Below are positions 7,981-16,454 of a stretch of DNA of 64,000 bases, one piece after another. A program made the translations under genes and the position numbers. Position 1 is the stretch's first letter, and every line of letters starts with the position of its first letter. Source of the stretch: Candidatus Obscuribacterales bacterium (GTDB taxonomy: Bacteria > Cyanobacteriota > Vampirovibrionia > Obscuribacterales > Obscuribacteraceae); NCBI GenBank assembly GCA_019752635.1, contig JAIELX010000044.1, positions 62,001 to 126,000 of the forward strand, in the 5' to 3' direction. Under the pieces are notes generated by a model. That model did no database searches and had not been told where the DNA came from. It saw nothing but the letters and a program-made list of their open reading frames with translations.

Positions 7981-9840
7981 ATGCTCAATAGTAAAACCGC
8001 AATAGACATGATCGCCGGCACGGTATTGTCCTCGCTGTTGCTGCTGTTGGCCGGTACCTACACTTTCGTTCATGTGCCACCCGAAAGCAATGTACAGCTA
8101 CATGAGTTTCTGTTCGGCATTGCGTTTGTTTCACTGCTCATTATTTCCATGTTGCTGGTTCACTTTCTCAAGCGCAGTGAAACTGCCAGCAATCGGCTGC
8201 GCGTGCAGCTTGCGCTTACATCAGCGTTGGCACGGACTTCCGGCTTTGATGCCACCATTGAAGAAATCCTTGAGTCCTTGTGCAAACTATCCGGTTGGAC
8301 TGTTGGTGTTTGTTGGTTGCTGAGAGAGAACGCTGAGAAAGGCGGTGCTTCTACCGAGATGTCTCAGTACTATTTTGAGTGTCGTAAAACATGGCATGAG
8401 GATCCGAAGACGGCGCTCTTTACTGAGACCTGTCGCACGATGAGGATGTGGTCCAATCAGGGCCTGCCCGGGCAGATTTTGCGCTGCGGCAAACCGATGT
8501 GGTTAGCTGATGTCACAGCAGAGGCATATTTCGTTGTCGCTCCTATTGCGCGCCAGGTTGGTCTGCGTGCCGCACTTGCGTTTCCTATAATGAAAGGCAC
8601 TCAAGTTTGCGGCGTTGTTGAACTCTTTAGCGATCAATTGCGGACCCCCGACCGGGCGCTGCTGGAGCTCATTGCAGCGTTTGGAAGCCAGATTGGACAA
8701 TTCATTCAGCATGAAGAAGCGACTGCATTGGCTAAGCTTAATGAAACTCGATTTCAACAATTGGCAGAAAATGTCGAAGACGTCTTCTGGATTTGCGGTC
8801 CGCATGGGATTCCCTTCCATTATGTGAGCCCCGCTTACGAGAGGATTTGGGGCCACAGCGTTGAGGAGTTGTATGAAGACCCTCGCGCCTGGTTGAAGTA
8901 TGTTGTCGAGGAAGACCTTGAGGCGCTGATTCCAATCCTGGAAAAGCCTGCCCCGCCCCCTATTCTGGAGTATCGGATTTGCCGGCCTGACGGCAGTATC
9001 AGATGGATGATGTCGCGAAACTTTCCTGTTCTCAATGAAGAGGGGGAGACTCGCTTCTGTGGCATCATGCACGACGTGACTGAACGAAAAGAGTCTGAGA
9101 AGAGAGTACGTGAGTTCTATTCCACTGTCTCTCATGAGCTGCGAACGCCGCTGACCTCAATAAAGGCTTCTCTCGGACTGGTTAATGGTGGTATCGCTGG
9201 TGATATCGCTCCTGAAGCCGGGCATCTGCTTTCGATTGCTTCGGGAGAGTGCGATCGACTGGTTCGCTTGATCAATGACATACTTGATTTGCGCAAGATC
9301 GAGGCTGGAAAGCTGGAACTCAAGCTAGTTAGAGTCGCTGTATCGCAATTGGTATCAAAAGCGATCGAGTCTATCCGCGCTGTAGCCGAGGACCAGGGTG
9401 TTTCATTCGTTGTTTCCATCCAAACAAAGGGCGATGTCGATTGCGACATTGACCGAGTTCTCCAGGTGTTGGCCAACCTGCTTTCTAACGCTATTAAATA
9501 CTCACCGGAAGGGCAGTCCATTGAAGTCGGCGTCCTGCGCAAGCCAGGAGGAGAGTATCGTTTTTTTGTTTCTGACAGCGGACCCGGGATCAAACCGGAA
9601 CTGATCGGCCTGTTGTTCGGCAAGTTTCAGCAATTGGATTCGTCGGATTCCCGTCCGAGAGAAGGCACGGGGCTGGGGCTGGCCATCTCCAAAGCGATAG
9701 TGGAACAGCACCGGGGCAAAGTCGGAGTTGATACTAAATACGGTGAGGGTAGCACTTTCTGGTTCGAACTCCCCGGCGTAGAAGATCAATCTGATTCCAG
9801 CTTGAGCGAGACTTTGCGTCTGAAAGTTCTCTCCCTCTGA
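7981..9840 (+). CDS. Membrane sensor histidine kinase (2 TM - GAF - PAS - HisKA - HATPase)
   Basis: A 619-residue sensor kinase. Two transmembrane segments lie at about 9-30 and 40-62. A GAF-like domain follows (about 80-245), then a PAS domain with PAC tail (ENVEDVFWICGPHGIPFHYV to GIMHDVTERKESEKR). The HisKA box FYSTVSHELRTPLTSIKASL carries the phospho-accepting His at about 385. The ATPase has the N box LLSNAIKYSP, G1 SDSGPGIKP and G2 GTGLGLAISKAI. Start ATG at 7981 begins just before the first membrane segment, but no clear ribosome binding site is seen; a GTG at 7930 is possible. No response regulator is adjacent, so the partner is unknown. Confidence 0.93.
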   Translation: MLNSKTAIDMIAGTVLSSLLLLLAGTYTFVHVPPESNVQLHEFLFGIAFVSLLIISMLLVHFLKRSETASNRLRVQLALTSALARTSGFDATIEEILESLCKLSGWTVGVCWLLRENAEKGGASTEMSQYYFECRKTWHEDPKTALFTETCRTMRMWSNQGLPGQILRCGKPMWLADVTAEAYFVVAPIARQVGLRAALAFPIMKGTQVCGVVELFSDQLRTPDRALLELIAAFGSQIGQFIQHEEATALAKLNETRFQQLAENVEDVFWICGPHGIPFHYVSPAYERIWGHSVEELYEDPRAWLKYVVEEDLEALIPILEKPAPPPILEYRICRPDGSIRWMMSRNFPVLNEEGETRFCGIMHDVTERKESEKRVREFYSTVSHELRTPLTSIKASLGLVNGGIAGDIAPEAGHLLSIASGECDRLVRLINDILDLRKIEAGKLELKLVRVAVSQLVSKAIESIRAVAEDQGVSFVVSIQTKGDVDCDIDRVLQVLANLLSNAIKYSPEGQSIEVGVLRKPGGEYRFFVSDSGPGIKPELIGLLFGKFQQLDSSDSRPREGTGLGLAISKAIVEQHRGKVGVDTKYGEGSTFWFELPGVEDQSDSSLSETLRLKVLSL

Positions 9841-9915
9841 AAAGCTCATCAATAGGCACCTCTCGGGATCTGCTGTCGTCGAAGACAGTGGGATAGGCTT
9901 GGAGAGGAATTACCC

Positions 9916-10116
9916 ATGAATAAATTTGGAGCCACACTAGCTATGCTCATGCTCATCGCTGGTGGGCTAACGTCGTGCGGCGTAGATAACAATCGAACTA
10001 TCGATCGCGATGTGGAGCGCAACGTGAAAATTGATCGCGACAAAGACGGACGAATGGACAGTATGAACGCTGACCGAGACAACGATGGACGTCTGGATAG
10101 AGTCGATCGAGATTAG
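9916..10116 (+). CDS. Small Asp-rich lipoprotein with calcium-loop-like motifs
   Basis: A 66-residue protein with a lipoprotein signal: MNKFGATLAMLMLIAGGLTS followed by Cys21. The mature part is very rich in Asp and Arg and contains DRDKDGRMD and DRDNDGRLD. These match the DxDxDG loops of thrombospondin type 3 or EF-hand-like calcium-binding repeats. GGAGAGGAA lies upstream of the ATG. Calcium binding is inference. Confidence 0.72.
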   Translation: MNKFGATLAMLMLIAGGLTSCGVDNNRTIDRDVERNVKIDRDKDGRMDSMNADRDNDGRLDRVDRD

Positions 10117-10143
10117 AGTGTATGGAGCGCGCTAATCGCTGTA

Positions 10144-10159
10144 CTTCGCTCCCGCGAAG
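10144..10159. terminator. Short hairpin between convergent genes
   Basis: CTTCGC at 10144-10149 pairs with GCGAAG at 10154-10159 around a TCCC loop. It lies in the 55-base gap between the lipoprotein gene (rightward) and the LysM gene (leftward) and could terminate either. The stem is short and no T-run follows. Confidence 0.35.
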
Positions 10160-10171
10160 CAAAGGGCAAGA

Positions 10172-12463
10172 CTACTGCTGTTTCTGCGGACCGAGGAACG
10201 ACAGATCCGGCGCCAGTGACGACGATACAATTGGTTGCTGAGGCGCGTCGAGCGTGCCTGCAATAGCTGCGCCGGGTCCCGGGTTATATGGTTGCTGCAA
10301 CATTTGACCGGCTTGAGGCAACATTCCCGGCTGTTGCATGCTGATTGTTTGCGGTTGAGCCGGCATCGAGGGAGCCTGTGGCGCTGCTTGCATCGGCTGT
10401 ACCGGTTGAGCCATTGCCGTCGGATCTTGAAACACCGCCTGTGGTGCTCCTGATTGCATTGCGGCAGAAGGGTCTGCAGAGGGAATGCCCTGACCGACTT
10501 GTACCGGTGCTTGTCCCGGCATGCTCAACTGTTGTCCTGGCATAATTAGTCGCGGATTATCGCCGATTACATTGGCGTTGGCTTTGTAAAGCTCGCCCCA
10601 CTTTGTTCCGTCACCAAGCTGCTCCTGCGCAATGTCCCAGAGATTGTCTCCGGGCTGCACGGAATACTGACCGGCGCTTGCTGTTTGTGTTGCATCCGCG
10701 CCAGGCAATTTCAGTTCAAGACCGGTGTGAATGAGATCGGGATTTGCGCCGATCACATCAGCATTCATCTTATATATTTCAGTCCACTTGGTACCGTCGC
10801 CTAAACGTTTCTTTGCGATGTCCCACAGGCAGTCACCTTTTTGCACGGTGTAATCCATTGCTTCAACGTTGGCGTCTCCGGGTTGCGCCGGTTGATCCCC
10901 TGGTTGTTGTTGCATCTGCTGTTCGCCGGTCTGCTGCTGAGCTTGTTGATACTGTTGCTCGACTGGTTGTTGCTGTTGCGCATGTTGTTGCATGGCCGAT
11001 TGCGACGACGGTGCTGATTGCACCTCGTGATGCGGCGAGACGTGAGATGCGCGAGACTGACCGTAAGCTTTCGGGGTCGTGCGATGAGAAATTTGGTCCA
11101 TAGCCTTGCTGCTCTGACTATGCGACATTGCGCCTTTGGACTGGTGTCCGACCGAGTCCATTGTGCCGTGGTGGTTTGTGCCAATAGGCTTCTTCAATAT
11201 CGACATCATTGGTTCATCGGCTTTTAGGCCCTTCAAACCGGACCCGGCGCTGGCGGCCGGTGTCACGTCGGACGGTGTGCTGTAGCCGCCGGTGGCCATC
11301 GACGGTCTGTAATATTCCGGAACGCCGTTCTGAGCCATGAGTGGTTGTCCGTCGCCGCCGAGAAGATCGGAAACTCTGCCTGAAGGCGCGAGCTTAGGAG
11401 CCGCTTCGACTGCTGGTTGTGCACCGCTCATTTGATATCCGATGTTGCCGTTGGACATACCGGGGCCGCTAATTGAGCCTTCGCCGAGCTGGTATCCGGC
11501 GGGCAGCGAGCCGACTTCTTGTTGTCCGAAAGTGTTGGAGCCGATGTTCATGTGCGAAGAGCCTGCGGGCGAACCGCTGGCTGACACGAAGGTGCTGGTT
11601 GAGCCACTGCTTGCTGCGCTGGAGAACATTGAGTTGCCGCCACCGCTGCTCATCTGATCGCTGAACAGTCGTTGTGCGCTTGACAGATGCGATGCGGAGA
11701 AGTCTGGATTGACGCTCGGTCCGGACAACAATCCGTCGTGGCGCGTCGCTAGTTTGAGCCCCGGATTCGCGGCGCCCTCAAACTGTACTTTCTTCAAATC
11801 CAGCGGACCGGAAATGTTCAGGTGTTCGACGTTGAGGCCGCCGGTCGGGGCGCCTAATCCTCCGGACGCAGCGTGGATGGCACTCATGTCGAAGCCGCTG
11901 TTCATATTCATTCCCAGCTGTGACAGGATCGGCGCGTGACCCGGCAACATGGAGAGTGGCACAACCATGTGCTCACCGACGGAAGATGCCGTGCCGGTCA
12001 TCAAGGAAGTCTTCAGATTGGCGACTCCGCCGGCAAGTTGCTGCGCCCACAAAGTGGGGTTGAACGCTTCCATCAGGTTGGCGCCAAACAATGCCGCAAT
12101 AATTTCGAAGAGTTGTTGGCCTGCACCCAGTACGCCAGGCAGGCGGAGAATGAGTTGGATAGCCGGAGAAATCGCGCTTTTGGCTGCCATGGCCGCTGCC
12201 GAATTACCCGTTGCGCCCATGGCGGCTGCTTCGAACCCGGGAGGTACTGCTGCTGCGTGCGAAGCTAGAGCTGCGGATTCTGCGCCGCCTGTGCTTATCG
12301 GGGGCAGGGCCGCTTCTGCGCCGGTTGGTTGGAAAAATTGACGTGCGGCCTGAATGTCGAAACCACGCGACAGCTCCGACTCTACTGAGGCGGGCATTGC
12401 CGAACTCGCCGCTGAACCGGCGGAGGCATCTGCTGGAATTTGTGGTTGATCAAAGGGCGACAT
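10172..12463 (-). CDS. Large low-complexity protein with two LysM domains
   Basis: A 763-residue protein with two LysM domains near residues 536-586 (YTVQKGDCLWDIAKKRLGDG) and 600-648 (YSVQPGDNLWDIAQEQLGDG). LysM domains bind peptidoglycan or chitin-like glycans. The N-terminal 500 residues are Ala, Ser, Gly and Met rich with one hydrophobic stretch near 110-145 (LILRLPGVLGAGQQLFEIIA). A Gln/His-rich linker precedes the LysM pair and a Pro/Gln-rich tail follows. There is no recognisable N-terminal signal peptide, so how it would reach the cell wall is unclear. ATG at 12463 has GGAAG upstream and is preferred over a GTG six codons earlier. Confidence 0.85.
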   Translation of the reverse strand: MSPFDQPQIPADASAGSAASSAMPASVESELSRGFDIQAARQFFQPTGAEAALPPISTGGAESAALASHAAAVPPGFEAAAMGATGNSAAAMAAKSAISPAIQLILRLPGVLGAGQQLFEIIAALFGANLMEAFNPTLWAQQLAGGVANLKTSLMTGTASSVGEHMVVPLSMLPGHAPILSQLGMNMNSGFDMSAIHAASGGLGAPTGGLNVEHLNISGPLDLKKVQFEGAANPGLKLATRHDGLLSGPSVNPDFSASHLSSAQRLFSDQMSSGGGNSMFSSAASSGSTSTFVSASGSPAGSSHMNIGSNTFGQQEVGSLPAGYQLGEGSISGPGMSNGNIGYQMSGAQPAVEAAPKLAPSGRVSDLLGGDGQPLMAQNGVPEYYRPSMATGGYSTPSDVTPAASAGSGLKGLKADEPMMSILKKPIGTNHHGTMDSVGHQSKGAMSHSQSSKAMDQISHRTTPKAYGQSRASHVSPHHEVQSAPSSQSAMQQHAQQQQPVEQQYQQAQQQTGEQQMQQQPGDQPAQPGDANVEAMDYTVQKGDCLWDIAKKRLGDGTKWTEIYKMNADVIGANPDLIHTGLELKLPGADATQTASAGQYSVQPGDNLWDIAQEQLGDGTKWGELYKANANVIGDNPRLIMPGQQLSMPGQAPVQVGQGIPSADPSAAMQSGAPQAVFQDPTAMAQPVQPMQAAPQAPSMPAQPQTISMQQPGMLPQAGQMLQQPYNPGPGAAIAGTLDAPQQPIVSSSLAPDLSFLGPQKQQ

Positions 12464-12498
12464 TCGTAACTTCCGCAGCACTCTTGGAAAGTAAAAAC

Positions 12499-12527
12499 AA
12501 TCTACAGCTCAGGAGATTCGAAGTCAA
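12499..12527 (-). promoter_or_regulatory. Sigma-70 type promoter for the LysM gene
   Basis: Read leftward, TTGACT (12527-12522) is followed after exactly 17 bases by TAGATT (12504-12499). The expected start lies about 29 bases before the ATG at 12463. Match is 5/6 and 4/6 to consensus. Confidence 0.6.
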
Positions 12528-12918
12528 ACGATTTATGGGAATACCACCACCTTTGCATCAAGAAGTTTAAGCAATGAAAACTGGGAAAATCCGCGGCCTC
12601 AGCGGCGAAGTGTCAAAGCTGCAATGCTGTTAATGTGCATCGTTGCTAGCGTGAGAATTGCGCGAGTATCTCATATCCCGATTGAGTGAGAAACATTGAT
12701 TGGCAAGGCTTGTGCGGATTCGACCAGTTGGCCGACCGTTGGCGAGCAAAATGAAGTTTTACAACGGCGCCGATGCCTCTGTTGCTCTCCCCGGCTTTTG
12801 ATGAGCTTCTTCGGCTAGTTGCGACCCGCGCGCGCAATTGAAGTTCCTGCGGGGTTGCGTTTACCGTCAAAAAGCTTGAGTTTGCTCACGCAGGGCGGCC
12901 GGACAGCAGGTACAATTC
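12528..12918. other. Intergenic region without a supported gene
   Basis: About 390 bases between the divergent LysM gene and the secreted protein at 12919. A leftward frame at 12646-12870 has no ribosome binding site or family features. I see no RNA gene here. Confidence 0.5.
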
Positions 12919-14322
12919 ATGGATGATTCGATCTCGGGAGTGCAACACTTGAAGTTCCGTCCCCCTATTCTTGTTTTGGCTTGCTTGCTGCTTTCCGGCC
13001 TCTCGGCGCTGGCCAAAGAAGATTCGCGATTGATTTCGGCGGTACCTGCGGCTGGTCCGTCGCCGAAAACTGCTGTGACTCAGCCTCCAAGCGCAAATGA
13101 CTCGACTGCGAATTCGACTGGCGAGGCTGTTCCTACCGAAGCGGCTCCTGCGGCACCGCCCTCGCTCTATTCCGCCGCACTCGAACAAGCTCTCCACGGC
13201 TACCGAGCTGCTCCCGGCGAGCTGTCGTTTACTCGCGTTTTAGAGACGCTTCGCCCGTTGCTCAGTCAGCCCGGTGCCATGCGGTATTCTGCCGCCAGTT
13301 TGGTCAAAGACAATCCGCTGCTGGGAGAACTAAAGCCCCGCGTTATTGAGTCTTCCGGCACAAGAATTTGGACGTTTCCCCGTGCACCCGAACGCAATCA
13401 GATTCTCCTGCAATGGATTGAGAAAAAGGAACAAGTCATTCAGGTCGGGCGGCGCAAGCGTGTTGACGTGAAAGTTTTCCTCCATGCCCAAAACTTTTCG
13501 CTTCCGGCGAATGTAAGTGCCAGAGAAGCCGGTTTTATGGTCATGAAGGACGAAGGCCGCGCACTGGTTTTGTCCGGAGATGGCGGAAACGGTGCGCTTT
13601 GGTTGTCTGCCCTGAGGGCTCAAGATGGCGGCTGGCACGAGGTTCCCGGATACTTTGATGCTCTTCCTTCTTTTTTGATCAAGAACGTGAGCGGGCATAT
13701 CGGTTTTCGAGGCAGTGACCTGATTTTTAATATTGCTCGAATGGTAGAATCGACCGACGCTTCTGGGAATAAGATCCTGCTGCCTGAGGCGGAATCCGCC
13801 ACCTATAAGTTTTGGGTGAAACCAACCGATGCCGGGTTCGCAATTGTGCCTTCGATACCTGATCCTGAGGGCTTTTCCACCGTAGTTCAGTTTCTGACCG
13901 CCGTGCAACAGGGACGAACCGATTCAACCAGGCCCATGCTGTCGGATCCTCGCCTGGCGAGCATTCCTAAGTATCTCGGCCTGCATGGTCATCCGCTGGA
14001 TAGCGCAGCTCGCGTCGTACAGATGGTTGTGCCCCCGGCGCGAGGCCAACGGTATAGGCTGACGAACATCGGCAAGGATGATCTGATCTTCGATATTGCC
14101 AAAGTAAAAGGTGCGCCTCTGGTGAAAGCCATTTTCATTGCCCCGCCTGATCCATTTCTGCAAGAAACGGCAAGGTATTTTCCTTTGTACTCAAGGTTGG
14201 CCGAAGGCGATAAGGAAAAAGAGCCGCCCGCACCCGCCGCTGATGGCGGCTCGGAAAGTAACAGAAAGACTACTAAAGTCCGTCCCGGTCACAGGGTGGG
14301 GACAGCTTCCGATGTCCTGTGA
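12919..14322 (+). CDS. Secreted protein of unknown function, 467 residues
   Basis: The N-terminus has a signal-peptide-like segment (KFRPPILVLACLLLSGLSAL, cut near ALA-K) after about 13 residues. A Pro/Ala/Ser/Thr linker (about 40-80) follows, then a globular part of about 350 residues and a charged tail with a Pro-rich patch. I do not recognise a family. Two stretches look like diverged copies of one motif: RGSDLIFNIARMVES and GKDDLIFDIAKVKGA. ATG at 12919 was kept; a later TTG could shorten the leader. Its neighbours (LysM protein, PATAN protein) suggest a cell-envelope setting, but no function is assigned. Confidence 0.75.
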   Translation: MDDSISGVQHLKFRPPILVLACLLLSGLSALAKEDSRLISAVPAAGPSPKTAVTQPPSANDSTANSTGEAVPTEAAPAAPPSLYSAALEQALHGYRAAPGELSFTRVLETLRPLLSQPGAMRYSAASLVKDNPLLGELKPRVIESSGTRIWTFPRAPERNQILLQWIEKKEQVIQVGRRKRVDVKVFLHAQNFSLPANVSAREAGFMVMKDEGRALVLSGDGGNGALWLSALRAQDGGWHEVPGYFDALPSFLIKNVSGHIGFRGSDLIFNIARMVESTDASGNKILLPEAESATYKFWVKPTDAGFAIVPSIPDPEGFSTVVQFLTAVQQGRTDSTRPMLSDPRLASIPKYLGLHGHPLDSAARVVQMVVPPARGQRYRLTNIGKDDLIFDIAKVKGAPLVKAIFIAPPDPFLQETARYFPLYSRLAEGDKEKEPPAPAADGGSESNRKTTKVRPGHRVGTASDVL

Positions 14323-14369
14323 GACAACGGCTGGGGGAAACTCGGCAAATTTACATAAAACCACACACA

Positions 14370-14397
14370 TTGCTAACCGCGCAGGCGGGCATATAAT
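14370..14397 (+). promoter_or_regulatory. Sigma-70 type promoter for the PATAN gene
   Basis: TTGCTA at 14370-14375 and TATAAT at 14392-14397 are 16 bases apart, in the gap between the gene ending at 14322 and the next gene. The predicted start is about 30-90 bases before the two possible start codons. Confidence 0.6.
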
Positions 14398-14495
14398 TAG
14401 CGTTAAGCCAATGAGGCGGTTTACATTGCGTGAGGTTCCGAGAAGCTGCGGATGCGCAACCTGTGTTCTATCGGAAACAACTTGAGGGAAGCCCA

Positions 14496-16412
14496 TTGAA
14501 TTCCGACCGAGGCGAAAAAACAACGCCGGCTGCAAAAGTTGACGAGCCAACGCCATCGACTCTGCTTGCTTTTCGCACCTATTCCTACAAGGAAAATCTC
14601 TTCGCCGAGTTTGAGCGACTTGTTCAAGACGGGCGTCGATTCGACGGGCTAATTGTTGATTTGATGCAAACGGATTTCTCGATTCCGTTGAACATCTTGA
14701 TCAAGTTTCATCATTACGGAAAGAGATTGTTGAAAGCCCATGGCGTTCTCTTGTTTATCAAGGCGGACGCGGCTGTGACTTTTACGCGAGACGACCCGGG
14801 CGGTGGTCTCAATTTCAACGTCTATGACAGTCCGTTCGGAATTTTCGCCCGTTATCCGATTCTTGCCGATTATGTTTGCGCAACCGTGGCGGGTATTGAT
14901 CGTCGGCGCATGCGCGGTGGTGGTAACACTCTTGCCAATCACATTCTTTATACGTCGACTCCTGTGTTAACTGCTAAAGGTCGGGAGATGAAGGAAGCGT
15001 TTGAAACAACGCCTCCACAAAACTGGCTCTTGCAGATGATTGATGATTATGCCTCGGTCGAATCAATTAGCCGTGTTATGGAGACACGCCATACCGTTCA
15101 GGCTGATGAATGTCTGCGGATGTTGCAGGAGTTGGAAACTGAGGGATATATTTTTCCGATTTTTTCACGGATACAGTTTCTTTCGCAGTGCTACCACAAT
15201 CATAAGCCGTTCCGCCTCGGTCGCTACATGGTGGCGGCTGGCATTCTCAGCGCTTCTCAACTCGAAGAGTTGCTTGAGCAGCAACAAGAAGAAGGCTGGG
15301 GCCGCAACCAGAAAACATTTCTGGGATTGCTCGCCGTGCGTAAGGGATACTTGAACACGCGCGAGTTAGAAGTTTTGCTGAACGACCAATATCTCTACGG
15401 CGGTTACCACAAAGTACCTGAAACCGGCACGGCCGCAGCGAATTCTCGCAAGGCAAGCATTGAGACAATGAAGAACTCAATGATCGGAAGTTTGGCCGCT
15501 ATTGATTCGGCTGGGCTTTTGCAATCCATTGCTACGGCAAGAAAGACCGGGACGCTCACAGTCGAGGATCGCGAACAGAATCTAATAGTCGAGTTCTTGG
15601 ACGGCAGACCGACAAAGGCCGGTTTGGGTAAGCTTAAGGGATCTGATGCTGTCGTCGAATTCCTGGTCAATTGGATTGAAGGCATTTTTGTTTTTCGCGA
15701 TCAGCGTGACTCATCGCTGGGTGAAGAGTATCTGTTGCCTCAACCGCTTGATCGTATGTTGCTTGATGCCGCGCTGTGTCAGGATCAGATCAACACAATT
15801 TTGCAGCAATTGCCGGCTCGCAAAAACACTATTTTAGAACGCGTCTGGAACTTTGATAAACTCTGGTCCAGGCTTACTGCGGAGTCATCCGAACCTCTGC
15901 GATACTTCGACGATACGCCTGTTTCGGCGCGAGATCAGGAGAACTTTCCTGCAATTGCCTCATTGATTGACGGGTTGACGACCCTGGACGAAGTGGTGAA
16001 GGCGTGTGACGAGCGTCCCGCGCATGTGATACTGCGAGCGGTGCAATTCTTTCTCGATAACAAGCTCGTAATTGTGCAGCAGACATCTTTGTTCAAGCCT
16101 CTGAGCCTATTCCAGCGATTGGCCGCCGAGCTGCAAGAAAGCTTGGGACCAGAGGACAACAAGTCGATGTTGGAGACGAGTTTGCACTATGTGCATGGTG
16201 ACTCGGAGGCCGCTCGGCGCTTTCATATCGATCGCGAAGGCCGCGTCAGCGTTGATCTCAGTCGGATGAAATCGACCAGCACACCGGTTTCTGTTGTGCT
16301 TTTGGAGCTACGCCGGTGGATGGAAGCCTATTTGGCTTACGCTCGTCGCCAAATCGATCCTGATACTGTGGACAGCGCCATCGCCCGCGTCGTTCAAACC
16401 GGAACCATATAG
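14496..16412 (+). CDS. PATAN (DUF4388) domain protein, 638 residues
   Basis: A cytoplasmic multidomain protein without membrane segments. About residues 329-405 match the PATAN/DUF4388 pattern: MIGSLAAIDSAGLLQSIATA, then TGTLTVEDREQNLIVEFLDG and a closing hydrophobic EGIFVFRD. PATAN domains occur in bacterial two-component and small-GTPase signalling proteins. Before it, about 235-310 holds two helical repeats of the type LGRYMVAAGILSASQLEELL and FLGLLAVRKGYLNTRELEVL, like the N-terminal domain of type II secretion/pilus ATPases. TTG at 14496 has GAGGGA six bases upstream; GTG at 14430 is an in-frame alternative adding 22 residues. Function unknown. Confidence 0.8.
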   Translation: MNSDRGEKTTPAAKVDEPTPSTLLAFRTYSYKENLFAEFERLVQDGRRFDGLIVDLMQTDFSIPLNILIKFHHYGKRLLKAHGVLLFIKADAAVTFTRDDPGGGLNFNVYDSPFGIFARYPILADYVCATVAGIDRRRMRGGGNTLANHILYTSTPVLTAKGREMKEAFETTPPQNWLLQMIDDYASVESISRVMETRHTVQADECLRMLQELETEGYIFPIFSRIQFLSQCYHNHKPFRLGRYMVAAGILSASQLEELLEQQQEEGWGRNQKTFLGLLAVRKGYLNTRELEVLLNDQYLYGGYHKVPETGTAAANSRKASIETMKNSMIGSLAAIDSAGLLQSIATARKTGTLTVEDREQNLIVEFLDGRPTKAGLGKLKGSDAVVEFLVNWIEGIFVFRDQRDSSLGEEYLLPQPLDRMLLDAALCQDQINTILQQLPARKNTILERVWNFDKLWSRLTAESSEPLRYFDDTPVSARDQENFPAIASLIDGLTTLDEVVKACDERPAHVILRAVQFFLDNKLVIVQQTSLFKPLSLFQRLAAELQESLGPEDNKSMLETSLHYVHGDSEAARRFHIDREGRVSVDLSRMKSTSTPVSVVLLELRRWMEAYLAYARRQIDPDTVDSAIARVVQTGTI

Positions 16413-16454
16413 GCTTAAGTATAGAACGACGCCGGTTGTTATTTGTCGCGGCTC

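Noticed and set aside
12646..12870. Leftward frame of 74 codons in the LysM/secreted-protein gap
   Set aside because: No ribosome binding site, no family resemblance, and the promoter evidence places the leftward transcript start further left.
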